DNA of 18,112 bases from NCBI GenBank assembly GCA_035325905.1, contig DAOKYY010000082.1, forward strand, positions 1 to 18,112. The letters are read 5' to 3'. This document shows positions 7,591-14,330 of the stretch, one piece after another. Every line of letters begins with the position of its first letter. Position 1 is the stretch's first letter. The notes under the pieces are model-generated. The model was not told the origin of the DNA. It did not search any database and was given only the letters and a program-made list of their open reading frames with translations. The stretch comes from DYGX01 sp035325905 (GTDB lineage: Bacteria > Chloroflexota > Anaerolineae > Aggregatilineales > Aggregatilineaceae). The translations under genes were made by a program, and so were the position numbers.

Positions 7591-8610
7591 CTACGGGTTG
7601 GCGGGTGGGGCGGCATCCCGGTAGCCGTGCGGATGCGCGGTGTGCCACGCCCAGGCGGACGCGATGATCTGGCGCAGATCGGGGTAGCGCGGCTCCCACC
7701 CCAGCTCGCGGCTGATCCGCTCGGAGGACGCGACGAGGCGATCGGCATCGCCGGGGCGGCGCGGCGCCTCGATCGCCGGGAAGTCCACGTCTGTTACCTG
7801 CCGGGCCGTCTCGATCACCTCGCGCACGCTGTAGCCGCGCCCGTTGCCCAGGTTGAAGATCATCCGCTTGCGGCTCCCGTCCAACGCCTCAAGCGCCAGC
7901 ACATGCGCCGAGGCGAGGTCTTCGATATGGACGTAATCGCGGACGCAGGTGCCATCCGGCGTATTGTAGTCGGTGCCGTAAATCATGATCGCGTCGCGCT
8001 GGCCGAGCGGGACCTGAAGCGTCAGGGGGATGAGGTGCGTTTCCGGCTCGTGCGCCTCGCCGCGAATCGGCGTGCCGTTGGGCGCGAGCATCGCCCCGCA
8101 GGCGTTGAAGTAGCGCAGCGCGGCGTAGCTCAGCCCGGCCACGCGGTGATACCACTCCAGCATCCGCTCGATCATCAGCTTGGTCTCGCCGTAGACGTTG
8201 GCGGGGCCGGTCGGGTCATCTTCGCTGAGTGGCTCGTCCTTGCTGGCGTACACCCCAGCGGTGGACGAGAAGATCAGCTTGCGAACGCCGTGCCGCGTCA
8301 TCGCCTCAAGCAGCCGGTTGGTGCAGGCGACGTTGTTCTCGAAGTACTTGCCGGGCAACACCATCGACTCGCCCGCTTCAATCGACGCCGCGAAGTGGGC
8401 GACCGCATCGAACGTGTGCGTCTGGAACAGCACGTCGAGCGCGCCGCGATCGGCCAGATCGCCCCGCACGAAGGCTGCGCCTTCCGGGATCGCGGCGCGG
8501 TAGCCTGTGGCGAGGTTGTCCAACACGGTGACGCGGTGCCCGGCGGCGAGGAAGTAAGCCGCGGTCGCCGAGCCGACATAACCGGCGCCGCCCGTGACGA
8601 GAATGTGCAT
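7591..8610 (-). CDS. galE: UDP-glucose 4-epimerase
   Basis: Predicted 339-aa cytoplasmic epimerase that interconverts UDP-glucose and UDP-galactose, supplying donors for the neighbouring glycosyltransferases. The extended short-chain dehydrogenase fold is clear: NAD-binding GGAGYVGS near the N terminus, VLDNLATGYRAAIPEGAAFV, the catalytic region IFSSTAGVY with YGETK (Tyr and Lys), RYFNACGA, and CVRDYVHIEDLASAH. Motifs and length match GalE; a UDP-GlcNAc or UDP-glucuronate epimerase is less likely but cannot be excluded. The ATG at 8610 is preferred because AGGAG lies 8 nt upstream and MHILVTGGAG is the normal start; an upstream in-frame extension to 8718 is not family-like. It lies 119 nt after the membrane glycosyltransferase gene and 22 nt before the GT4 gene. 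A TACAAT at 8703-8698 could be an internal -10, but no -35 fits. Confidence 0.93.
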   Translation of the reverse strand: MHILVTGGAGYVGSATAAYFLAAGHRVTVLDNLATGYRAAIPEGAAFVRGDLADRGALDVLFQTHTFDAVAHFAASIEAGESMVLPGKYFENNVACTNRLLEAMTRHGVRKLIFSSTAGVYASKDEPLSEDDPTGPANVYGETKLMIERMLEWYHRVAGLSYAALRYFNACGAMLAPNGTPIRGEAHEPETHLIPLTLQVPLGQRDAIMIYGTDYNTPDGTCVRDYVHIEDLASAHVLALEALDGSRKRMIFNLGNGRGYSVREVIETARQVTDVDFPAIEAPRRPGDADRLVASSERISRELGWEPRYPDLRQIIASAWAWHTAHPHGYRDAAPPANP

Positions 8611-8729
8611 AGGTTTGTCTCCTGCATACTGCACGCGCTGCCAAGCTGCTACGCCGGCCTCGCGCTGGCGGCGACACGGCGGGCGCGAGCCAGCCCGATT
8701 GTACCCGACATACCCCACGCCGCGACAGA

Positions 8730-10745
8730 TCAGGGCGCTGCCGCGTCTAAGGTGAGCAGGATCGTGTGGTCAGCGGGCGCACTTTCGGGCGCGCTGACGC
8801 GCAGGCGCTCGCCGGTGACGTAGTTGTACAGCCCCAGGCGCACGACGTAGCGGCCCGGCGGCAGGTCGGGCGGCAGAGCCAGCGTCTGCGCCGGGCCGAT
8901 CAGCGTCTCGCCTGGATACTGCCAGGTCAGCGGCAGCCGCGCCTCACCGGCCGGGCTGAAGTCCCGCTGGGCCAGCACCTGGGACGGATCGTCGTGCGGC
9001 GTGAGGTGCAGGAAGACCGAGTAGTTGTCGCGCGGCGGGAGGATCGGCTGCCAGTAAAAGCGCAGCGCGACTTCGTCGCCGGGGCGCGGGGCGGCGGGCT
9101 GAACATCCCAGCCGAGCAGGCGGATCTGCCCGCCAAACTCGACCGGCTGGTAGACATCCGGCCCCCACAGGCGAAACAACTCCATCGCCGGTCCGCGCTG
9201 CCGCTCCTGCGGCGCGATCACCCGCAGCGGCAGAAGCTGAGCCAGGTATGCCCGCCCCTCGGCGCTGCCTTGAAGGGCAATCACCCGCTCGTAGGGCAGC
9301 ACGAGATAGGACATGCCGCGCTGGCGCCACTCTCCTGGCCGGACCCGGGTTGGGTCGTCTGCTACCCAGCTATCGAACCACTTGCGGCCGGAATACCCAC
9401 CCCAGTACCGGTTGAAGGTCTTGTGGTTATCACCGGTTACGACGACCGTTCCCGGCTCTAGAGCGATCTCAGCCCAAGTTGCGAGATCAGCGCGCGTATC
9501 GGGGTAGGTGCGTAACGCCGATTCCTGCCACGCGACGACAAGCTGCGGGATAGCGAAGCCGGCCAGGAAGCAGATCAGCACCAGGCTTTGCCCGGCGATG
9601 CGGCCCGCGCGAGGAGAAAGCGCCCTACGGCGTAGCAGCGCCGCGATCGCGCCCGCGATCTGCGCCAGGGCGACCGCCCAAAGCACAACTGCCGCCGTCG
9701 TGCCGGGCAGGATGTCGCGGATAGCCTGGCTGCTCCCGGTCCTGTACGCGGTCGCCAGCCAGGGAACGAGGATCATCACCGCCCAGAGCGCCGCGACCGT
9801 CGCGGGATGCGGCCCGCGCGGGCCGCGCCAGCGGCGCGGTGCGATCAGCAGCGCCAGCCCGGTGGCAATCACGCCCCAGCCGGGCAGGGTCCATGTGGCG
9901 CGCGCCAGCGGGTAAAAGACGTAGGCCAGGTTGTTGCCTACCAGATTGGCGGATGTGACGCGCTGCACTCCCTGCGCCTGCGCGGTCGCACCCTCGTTGT
10001 AGTTCGCGATGCCGTATACGGCCACCAGCCACACGCCGACCAGCGCCACGCTGACGGCTTGCAACGCCAACAACCGGAATCCAAACCGGCGGTCGCGCCA
10101 AATGGCAATGTAAAGCGCCGCCAGCCCCCCGGCCGCGACCGCCGGGACCGCCGGATACTTGACGAGCGTCGCGGCCAGCGCGATCAGCACGCTCCACAGC
10201 GCCCACGTCGAGCGGTCCGGGCGGCGGATCGCCTCGACGGCCAGCAGCGTGCTGGCGCTGACCAGCAGATACACAAACGGGTCAGGCGTCGCGTACAGAC
10301 CGCTCTCGACGATCTCCGGCGCGATGGCCCACGTCACGCCCGCGATCAGCCCGGCGAGCCGTCCGCCAGCGCGCCACGCGGTCAGCGCGACCAGCAGCGT
10401 CGTCCCCAGGCTGGCGGCGACCGCAAACAGCCGCATGACGCGCACGTAGTCCGAGATAGACGGCGCGCTCAATTCGTCCATCACGGTCTGGACCGCCATC
10501 TGGAGCCAGATATAGCCGGGCGGATAGTCAGGGTTTTGGAAGACCTGCAATTCGCCGCGCCACCACAGGGCGCTGAGCGCGAAGTTCGGCTCGTCGGGGT
10601 GGTCGATATAGGGCAGGGCGAAGTCATAGCCGCGCAGGCGCAACACGCCCGCCAGCGCCAGAATGCCGGCCGTAATCAGCAGCCAGCGCCGGGCAGACAG
10701 AGGGATCGAGCGGCGGTCAGAAGAATTGAGGGCTTGGCTGTGCAC
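8730..10745 (-). CDS. PMT/ArnT-like membrane glycosyltransferase with C-terminal beta-domain
   Basis: Predicted 671-aa integral membrane protein, probably a GT-C transferase using a lipid-linked sugar outside the membrane. About 9-11 hydrophobic segments occupy residues 20-400, from SARRWLLITAGILALAGVL onward. The first outer loop has YIDHPDEPNFALSALWW, an acidic motif like the catalytic Asp of this superfamily, followed by NPDYPPGYIWLQ and YATPDPFVYLL. The last 130 residues or so (IRLLGWDVQPAAPRPGDEVA to YVVRLGLYNYVTGERLRV) form a soluble beta-sandwich of unknown role. The reading frame extends to a GTG at 10805, but a good promoter overlaps that codon, so the GTG at 10745 is taken as the start; it has only a weak ribosome-binding site. 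It is the first gene of the glycan operon with galE and the GT4 gene. Acceptor and sugar are unknown. Confidence 0.85.
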   Translation of the reverse strand: MHSQALNSSDRRSIPLSARRWLLITAGILALAGVLRLRGYDFALPYIDHPDEPNFALSALWWRGELQVFQNPDYPPGYIWLQMAVQTVMDELSAPSISDYVRVMRLFAVAASLGTTLLVALTAWRAGGRLAGLIAGVTWAIAPEIVESGLYATPDPFVYLLVSASTLLAVEAIRRPDRSTWALWSVLIALAATLVKYPAVPAVAAGGLAALYIAIWRDRRFGFRLLALQAVSVALVGVWLVAVYGIANYNEGATAQAQGVQRVTSANLVGNNLAYVFYPLARATWTLPGWGVIATGLALLIAPRRWRGPRGPHPATVAALWAVMILVPWLATAYRTGSSQAIRDILPGTTAAVVLWAVALAQIAGAIAALLRRRALSPRAGRIAGQSLVLICFLAGFAIPQLVVAWQESALRTYPDTRADLATWAEIALEPGTVVVTGDNHKTFNRYWGGYSGRKWFDSWVADDPTRVRPGEWRQRGMSYLVLPYERVIALQGSAEGRAYLAQLLPLRVIAPQERQRGPAMELFRLWGPDVYQPVEFGGQIRLLGWDVQPAAPRPGDEVALRFYWQPILPPRDNYSVFLHLTPHDDPSQVLAQRDFSPAGEARLPLTWQYPGETLIGPAQTLALPPDLPPGRYVVRLGLYNYVTGERLRVSAPESAPADHTILLTLDAAAP

Positions 10746-10780
10746 AGGCGCGGTCCCGGTCTGAACAGAGGTTCGCGGCA

Positions 10781-10809
10781 AGTATAGCGGGCGGGCGGGC
10801 GGCACTCAA
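10781..10809 (-). promoter_or_regulatory. Sigma70-type promoter of the glycan operon
   Basis: Read on the - strand: TTGAGT (10809-10804), a 17-nt spacer, then TATACT (10786-10781). Spacing is ideal and the -10 matches 5 of 6 positions. Transcription would start near 10774. This lies inside the longest possible reading frame of the membrane glycosyltransferase and therefore argues for a start at 10745. Confidence 0.6.
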
Positions 10810-10923
10810 ACACGCGCCTGCGGCGCGGCGCGTAAAACTTCTGTAAAATCTGCCTGTTGGCGCGCCCACGCGCTAGAATACTACGTAATGATACGCAGAT
10901 GACAAGCAGACGAGCGCTGAGCG

Positions 10924-11520
10924 ATGATGGAAGGGCAGTATCCAGTCACGACTGACAGCTCCGCCGAGGCGCAGGCTGCCGAGCCGCGTCGAAGCAAGCT
11001 GATCGCCGGAGTCAAAGAGCTGATTCAGCTTATGCTAATTGTTGTCCTGCTGCGCGTGGGGATGGATATTTTCCTGCCGCGCTATATGGTCGACGGCGCA
11101 AGCATGGAGCCGAACTTCCACACCAACCAGCGCGTGATTGTCGACCGCCTGACGATGGTGCTGAGCGGCCCCGCGCGCGGGGACGTGGTCGTGCTGGACT
11201 CGCCCACCAATTCCGACGAGCTGTTGATCAAGCGCGTCGTAGGGCTGCCCGGCGAGCAGATCGCGATCCGGGACGGGCGGGTGTACGTCAACGGCGAGGC
11301 GCTGAGTGAGCCATACGTCGACGAGTTCTGCACGTACCGCTCGTGCGAGGGCACCTGGGAGCTTGGCCCAGATGAGTATTATGTGCTGGGCGACAACCGC
11401 ATGCACAGCCTCGACAGCCATTCCTTCGGCCCGGTTAACGTCGATAGCATTCAGGGGATCGCACGCATCCGCTACTGGCCGCTGACCGAGGCGGATATCC
11501 TCAAGGCGCCGGAGTATTAA
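10924..11520 (+). CDS. lepB: Signal peptidase I
   Basis: Predicted 198-aa membrane protease that removes Sec and Tat signal peptides on the outer face of the cytoplasmic membrane. One N-terminal membrane segment (about residues 33-50, LIQLMLIVVLLRVGMDIF) is followed by VDGASMEPNF with catalytic Ser60, the LIKRVVGLPGEQIAI box with catalytic Lys103, YVNGEALSEPY, and LGDNRMHSLDSHSFGPV. This order and length match the small Gram-positive-type signal peptidases. A Cys pair (FCTYRSC) sits in the beta-domain loop. Two adjacent ATGs (10924, 10927) are possible; neither has a strong ribosome-binding site. A TAGAAT at 10874-10879 is a candidate -10 without a good -35. The gene is divergent from the glycan operon. 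Its clients probably include the exported proteins encoded in this window. Confidence 0.95.
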   Translation: MMEGQYPVTTDSSAEAQAAEPRRSKLIAGVKELIQLMLIVVLLRVGMDIFLPRYMVDGASMEPNFHTNQRVIVDRLTMVLSGPARGDVVVLDSPTNSDELLIKRVVGLPGEQIAIRDGRVYVNGEALSEPYVDEFCTYRSCEGTWELGPDEYYVLGDNRMHSLDSHSFGPVNVDSIQGIARIRYWPLTEADILKAPEY

Positions 11521-11533
11521 GCGAAAAGCAGCG
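11518..11533 (+). repeat. 16-bp repeat at the lepB stop codon (left arm of inverted pair)
   Basis: TAAGCGAAAAGCAGCG begins with the lepB stop codon. An identical copy on the opposite strand begins with the stop codon of the L,D-transpeptidase gene (12444-12429). The two arms enclose about 0.9 kb with the VOC gene and the MITE-like element. Confidence 0.8.
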
Positions 11534-11660
11534 GACGAACAGCCAGAACGCCGCCGGCAAGTGTTGCAAGCGTATTGAGAACGGGCCAGTTTGCGCGGGC
11601 TGGGACGCGTCTTCGGTGTAGTCCGACAGAGTGTGCTGAAATGGAAATAGGAACAACTCG

Positions 11661-12122
11661 ATGAAATTAGAAAAATCTCACCTTAAGAGGATGGATAACG
11701 TCGGCATCGTGGTCGAATCGCTCGATGAGACCATCGCTTTTTTCGCCGAGCTTGGCCTGAAGCTCGAAGGGCGAGGCATGGTCGAAGGAGAGTGGGCCGG
11801 GCGTGTCACCGGACTGGGCCCACAGCGCGTCGAGATCGCCATGATGGTCACTCCCGACGGCCACAGCCGACTCGAGCTTTCGCGATTTCTCACCCCGCCT
11901 GTCGTCGCCGATCATCGAAACGCCCCGGTGAACGCTCTCGGATACCTACGCGTCATGTTCGCGGTGGACGACCTCGACGAGACGCTCACTAGGCTCCGCA
12001 ACCACGGCGCGCAGCTCGTCGGTGAAGTGGTTCAGTACGAGGACTCGTATCGACTCTGCTATATCCGCGGCCCCGAAGGACTTCTCATCGGTCTGGCCCA
12101 AGAAACCTCAAAGAAGCAGTGA
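11661..12122 (+). CDS. VOC-superfamily (glyoxalase/bleomycin-resistance fold) protein
   Basis: Predicted 153-aa cytoplasmic protein with two beta-alpha-beta-beta-beta modules: MDNVGIVVESLDETIAFFAE at the start of the first, and YLRVMFAVDDLDETLTRLRN at the start of the second, ending YIRGPEGLLIGLAQE. The family binds small molecules or metals in many enzymes, but no substrate can be assigned. The usual metal-ligand positions look altered: Asn in place of the first His (MDNVGIVV), Arg in place of the second-module His (YLRVMFAV), and Gly in place of the final Glu (LLIGLA). Glu in RLELSRF remains. Start at 11661 has AGGA 8 nt upstream. The first codons are noticeably A-rich compared with neighbouring genes, and repeats flank the gene, so acquisition by transfer is possible. 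The 140 nt between lepB and this gene hold no clear promoter or terminator. Confidence 0.85.
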   Translation: MKLEKSHLKRMDNVGIVVESLDETIAFFAELGLKLEGRGMVEGEWAGRVTGLGPQRVEIAMMVTPDGHSRLELSRFLTPPVVADHRNAPVNALGYLRVMFAVDDLDETLTRLRNHGAQLVGEVVQYEDSYRLCYIRGPEGLLIGLAQETSKKQ

Positions 12123-12161
12123 AAAGCAGCAGAGAGCAGCTAAAAACAGCCATAAAGCAGC
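12121..12161 (+). repeat. Short tandem decamer repeats after the VOC gene
   Basis: Four imperfect, roughly 10-nt units lie side by side right after the VOC stop: gaaaAGCAGC, agagAGCAGC, taaaAACAGC, and an 11-nt cataaAGCAGC. The first unit shares GAAAAGCAGC with the 16-bp repeats at 11518-11533 and 12429-12444. The role is unknown. Confidence 0.6.
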
Positions 12162-12209
12162 TAGAGCGTGTTATGCACTTTGAGGGCAGCATCGGAGTCG
12201 GTTCTTCTC

Positions 12210-12235
12210 GTAGGGGCGATGCTTGCATCGCCCGC
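12210..12235 (+). repeat. REP-like palindrome, copy 1
   Basis: GGGCGATGC (12214-12222) and GCATCGCCC (12225-12233) form a perfect 9-bp stem around TT, preceded by GTAG. It has the form of a short dispersed palindromic repeat and lies in the left half of the MITE-like element. Confidence 0.75.
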
Positions 12236-12259
12236 TGCCAGAAAAATCCTCCATGTTAC

Positions 12260-12283
12260 GGGCGGAGCTTGCTCCGCCCCTAC
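12260..12283 (-). repeat. REP-like palindrome, copy 2 (inverted)
   Basis: GGGCGGAGC (12260-12268) and GCTCCGCCC (12271-12279) form a perfect 9-bp stem around TT, with CTAC on the right. It is the inverse orientation of copy 1. The stem differs from copy 1 by paired changes that keep base pairing. Confidence 0.75.
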
Positions 12284-12336
12284 CTCCAAGCGCCTGATTT
12301 TCCGCGTGCAAAGTTCATAACAGCCTCTAGAGACAG

Positions 12337-12375
12337 CGGGTAGGAGCGGAGCTTGCTCTCCCGTTTTGTTTTTTC
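12337..12375 (+). terminator. Intrinsic terminator formed by a third, diverged REP-like palindrome
   Basis: CGGG (12337-12340) pairs with CCCG (12360-12363), and GGAGC (12343-12347) with GCTCT (12355-12359, one G-U pair), leaving a TA bulge and a 7-nt loop. TTTTGTTTTTT follows. The core GGAGCTTGCTC matches copy 2, so this looks like a related repeat that also ends + strand transcription of the VOC gene. Confidence 0.6.
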
Positions 12376-12390
12376 TGATAGGCGCAAACC

Positions 12391-12413
12391 GGCGACCCCA
12401 GCATCGCCCCTAC
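12391..12413 (-). repeat. REP-like palindrome, copy 4 (degenerate, inverted)
   Basis: Read on the - strand it starts GTAGGGGCGATGCT (12413-12400), identical over 14 nt to copy 1 (12210-12223). The far arm is diverged, leaving only a 5-bp GGCGA/TCGCC stem. Together with copy 3 it repeats the forward/inverse arrangement of copies 1 and 2. Confidence 0.6.
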
Positions 12414-12428
12414 CGAATTCCGGTTCCG

Positions 12429-12444
12429 CGCTGCTTTTCGCTTA
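12429..12444 (-). repeat. 16-bp repeat at the L,D-transpeptidase stop codon (right arm of inverted pair)
   Basis: Read on the - strand this is TAAGCGAAAAGCAGCG, beginning with the stop codon of the L,D-transpeptidase gene. It is identical to 11518-11533 on the + strand, which begins with the lepB stop. Confidence 0.8.
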
Positions 12445-14142
12445 CGGAGTCACCTCGACCACCACGCCTTCCTCGGCCCAACCGTAGAGGATCGCCGCGT
12501 TTTCCAGGCTGAGCAGAATACAGCCGTAAGTCGCCGGCCGTCCGAGGTCGTTGGTCCACAGCAAGTAGCCACCGGTGGCCGAAGTCGGAAAGCCATGAAA
12601 GCCATTCATGACCTCGACGTTCGGCCCAGGGTGATAGAAGCCCACGAAATGCGGCATGTACAGGTTCCACTGCTCGCCGTATGCGTTCAGCTCGTGCGAC
12701 TGCACCTGGAACACGCCCGGCGCGGTCGGGCTGGATGCGATCCCCGTCGAAACCGGCCACTGGAAGGCAACCTGCCCGTTCTCGTAGGCCCACATGCGCT
12801 GCTCGGCGCGGCTGATGACGATGCGCTTGTGCGGCACCGGCTCCAGCGGGACGAGTACATCTCGCGAGGGGAGATTGAGCGTCTGCCCGGCGTAGAGCGC
12901 GTCCGCGTTAATGCCCGGATTCGCCGCCTGGATATAGGGGTAGGGGATGCCGGCTTCCTCGCCAATGCGCGCCAGGGTCTGGCCGGAGCGGACGGTGTAG
13001 ATCGTCGGCCCGTGCCAGACGCGGGTCGTCGCCTCGGCGCGCCCTTGCTGGACGGCGCTCTGCATTGCTGCGACGGCCTCCTCGACTTTCACGAACCGTT
13101 CGTCGCCGAAGACCGCGTTCGCGCGTAGAAATTCCGACGGACCCTGCGGATCGAGCGAGAGCGCCAGGCCGGTCGCGCTCCCGGCGTCGCTGGTCGCCGC
13201 GATCCAGCCCGCCCAGACTTCCGGCGGCGCGGTCCAGCTTGACCACTCGTCGCGGATCGGGTCGTAGCCGTGGACGATGAACGGGGCAGCCAGCAGCGCG
13301 TTGGCCTGCGCCACCAGCGCGGAGGCGTCGGTGATCGCCGGGACAGTCTCGGCCATCGCGAGATCGAGCGCGCCGTCCGCCAGCTCGGCGCCCGGATCGG
13401 CGCGCAGCCGGTCGAGGGTGGCGGGGATGTCGAGCGCGCGTCCGTTCTCAGCCGGGCTAGACTGCGCCTGCCCATTAACCAGCCGCACGCCCGCGTTTTT
13501 TGCGGGTAGATCGATCGCGCTTTTCGCTTCGGCCAGGTAATCGCTGAGGCGCTGCCAATCGACAGTCAGCGCGGGCGCGAGGGCGACCTTGCCGGTGATG
13601 GCGCGCAACGCATCCGCCGGGCCGCTGCCGGATCGTCCCCAGGCGCGCGCCGTCGCGGCGGACGCCTGCGCGTCGATGGCGATGCCGAGCGCCGCCGGGT
13701 CAGCGGACCAGGTGCGCGCTCCGTCGCGCAGGATCAGGCTGCTGCCATTCCACGCCGAAGCGAGCGCCTGCGCTGCTTCCGCCTCCGACATCCCGCCGAC
13801 TTCGACCCCGGCGACCTGCACGCCCGGCAGAATCCTTCCCCCACCATAGATCACGGCGACGCCCGCCACCAGCGCGACGAGGCACAGCGCGGTCATCGCC
13901 AGCAGGCCGATTACGCCGACTGCAAGCAAGCCCTTCCCGCGCGCATGTCCGTTGCGAGCCGCGCGCGGGCGGGGCGGGATGGCGGCCGGGGCAGGTCGCG
14001 AGGGCGGCTGCTCCGCGCCCGGCGCAGCCGTCCAGGCGCGCTGCGGCGCCCGGGTGCGCGCCAGCGGCGGACGGCGCTCGGCGGGCCGGGCGGGCTTGCG
14101 CCGGAGCGGGCGACGGGCGCTGTTAGGGGACGCGCGTTGCAT
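12442..14142 (-). CDS. L,D-transpeptidase (YkuD) with VanW-like/PG-binding and LysM domains
   Basis: Predicted 566-aa membrane-anchored enzyme that would make non-classical peptidoglycan cross-links or attach proteins to the wall. An Arg/Pro-rich cytoplasmic tail precedes one membrane helix (about residues 71-99). VanW-type peptidoglycan-binding repeats follow (ILPGVQVAGVEVGGMSEAEA onward, about 104-330), then a LysM domain (YTVRSGQTLARIGEEAG to AGQTLNLPS, about 380-428) and the YkuD domain (about 437-566). His516 in NGFHGFP and Cys541 in TYGCILLS are the likely catalytic pair. The usual Ser-His-Gly-Cys-Ile-Arg motif reads Thr-Tyr-Gly-Cys-Ile-Leu here. The ATG at 14142 is chosen because GAGG lies 9 nt upstream; an in-frame TTG at 14160 has less support. 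A TATAAT (14258-14253) is a likely -10. Confidence 0.9.
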   Translation of the reverse strand: MQRASPNSARRPLRRKPARPAERRPPLARTRAPQRAWTAAPGAEQPPSRPAPAAIPPRPRAARNGHARGKGLLAVGVIGLLAMTALCLVALVAGVAVIYGGGRILPGVQVAGVEVGGMSEAEAAQALASAWNGSSLILRDGARTWSADPAALGIAIDAQASAATARAWGRSGSGPADALRAITGKVALAPALTVDWQRLSDYLAEAKSAIDLPAKNAGVRLVNGQAQSSPAENGRALDIPATLDRLRADPGAELADGALDLAMAETVPAITDASALVAQANALLAAPFIVHGYDPIRDEWSSWTAPPEVWAGWIAATSDAGSATGLALSLDPQGPSEFLRANAVFGDERFVKVEEAVAAMQSAVQQGRAEATTRVWHGPTIYTVRSGQTLARIGEEAGIPYPYIQAANPGINADALYAGQTLNLPSRDVLVPLEPVPHKRIVISRAEQRMWAYENGQVAFQWPVSTGIASSPTAPGVFQVQSHELNAYGEQWNLYMPHFVGFYHPGPNVEVMNGFHGFPTSATGGYLLWTNDLGRPATYGCILLSLENAAILYGWAEEGVVVEVTP

Positions 14143-14252
14143 GGCGGTTGACCTCGGCAAGCTCGACGACGATCATGCTGCGATCAGGCTGGCGCTCGAC
14201 TGGCGATTGCCACGCGGTCGGGTCTCGGACGGATGTTCCGGCGAACATTCAG

Positions 14253-14258
14253 ATTATA
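14253..14258 (-). promoter_or_regulatory. Candidate -10 element of the L,D-transpeptidase gene
   Basis: TATAAT on the - strand within GCTATAATC, giving a leader of roughly 105 nt to the ATG at 14142. No convincing -35 is present and it lacks the TGn extension. GCTATAATC is also the core of the sortase and secG promoters in this window. The rest of the 188-nt gap shows nothing I can name. Confidence 0.4.
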
Positions 14259-14330
14259 GCCGGTTTTAGGGTGGGCGGACGCAGCGTCGACCGGACGCCG
14301 AGAGGCCAGCGCCCGCCCGTAGGGAAGCGG

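Larger units (their letters stand above)
12161..12330. mobile_element. MITE-like element with terminal inverted repeats
   Basis: The ends are imperfect 22-bp inverted repeats (12161-12182 and 12330-12309), identical at 19 of 22 positions. They share CTAGAG, then TGTTATG, then ACTTTG, separated by two small mismatched spots. If the element proper runs GAG to CTC (12164-12327), it is flanked by TA on both sides, as for transposons that target TA. It is too short to code for a transposase. Two REP-like palindromes sit symmetrically inside, 49 and 47 nt from the respective ends. It is probably a non-autonomous element moved by a transposase encoded elsewhere; the IS family is not certain. Confidence 0.65.

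Noticed and set aside
7552..8823. Long + strand reading frame across the epimerase region
   Set aside because: The - strand carries clear GT4 and GalE motifs over the same bases; the + frame has none.
12119..12343. 74-codon + strand reading frame overlapping the VOC stop by 4 nt (GTGA), with a helix-like start
   Set aside because: It runs through the tandem units and the MITE-like element, has no strong ribosome-binding site, and its second half is translated repeat sequence. The coupled overlap alone is not enough.
12210..12413. CRISPR array
   Set aside because: The repeats are alternating inverted palindromes with unequal spacing and diverged sequence, not identical direct repeats with regular spacers; no cas genes.
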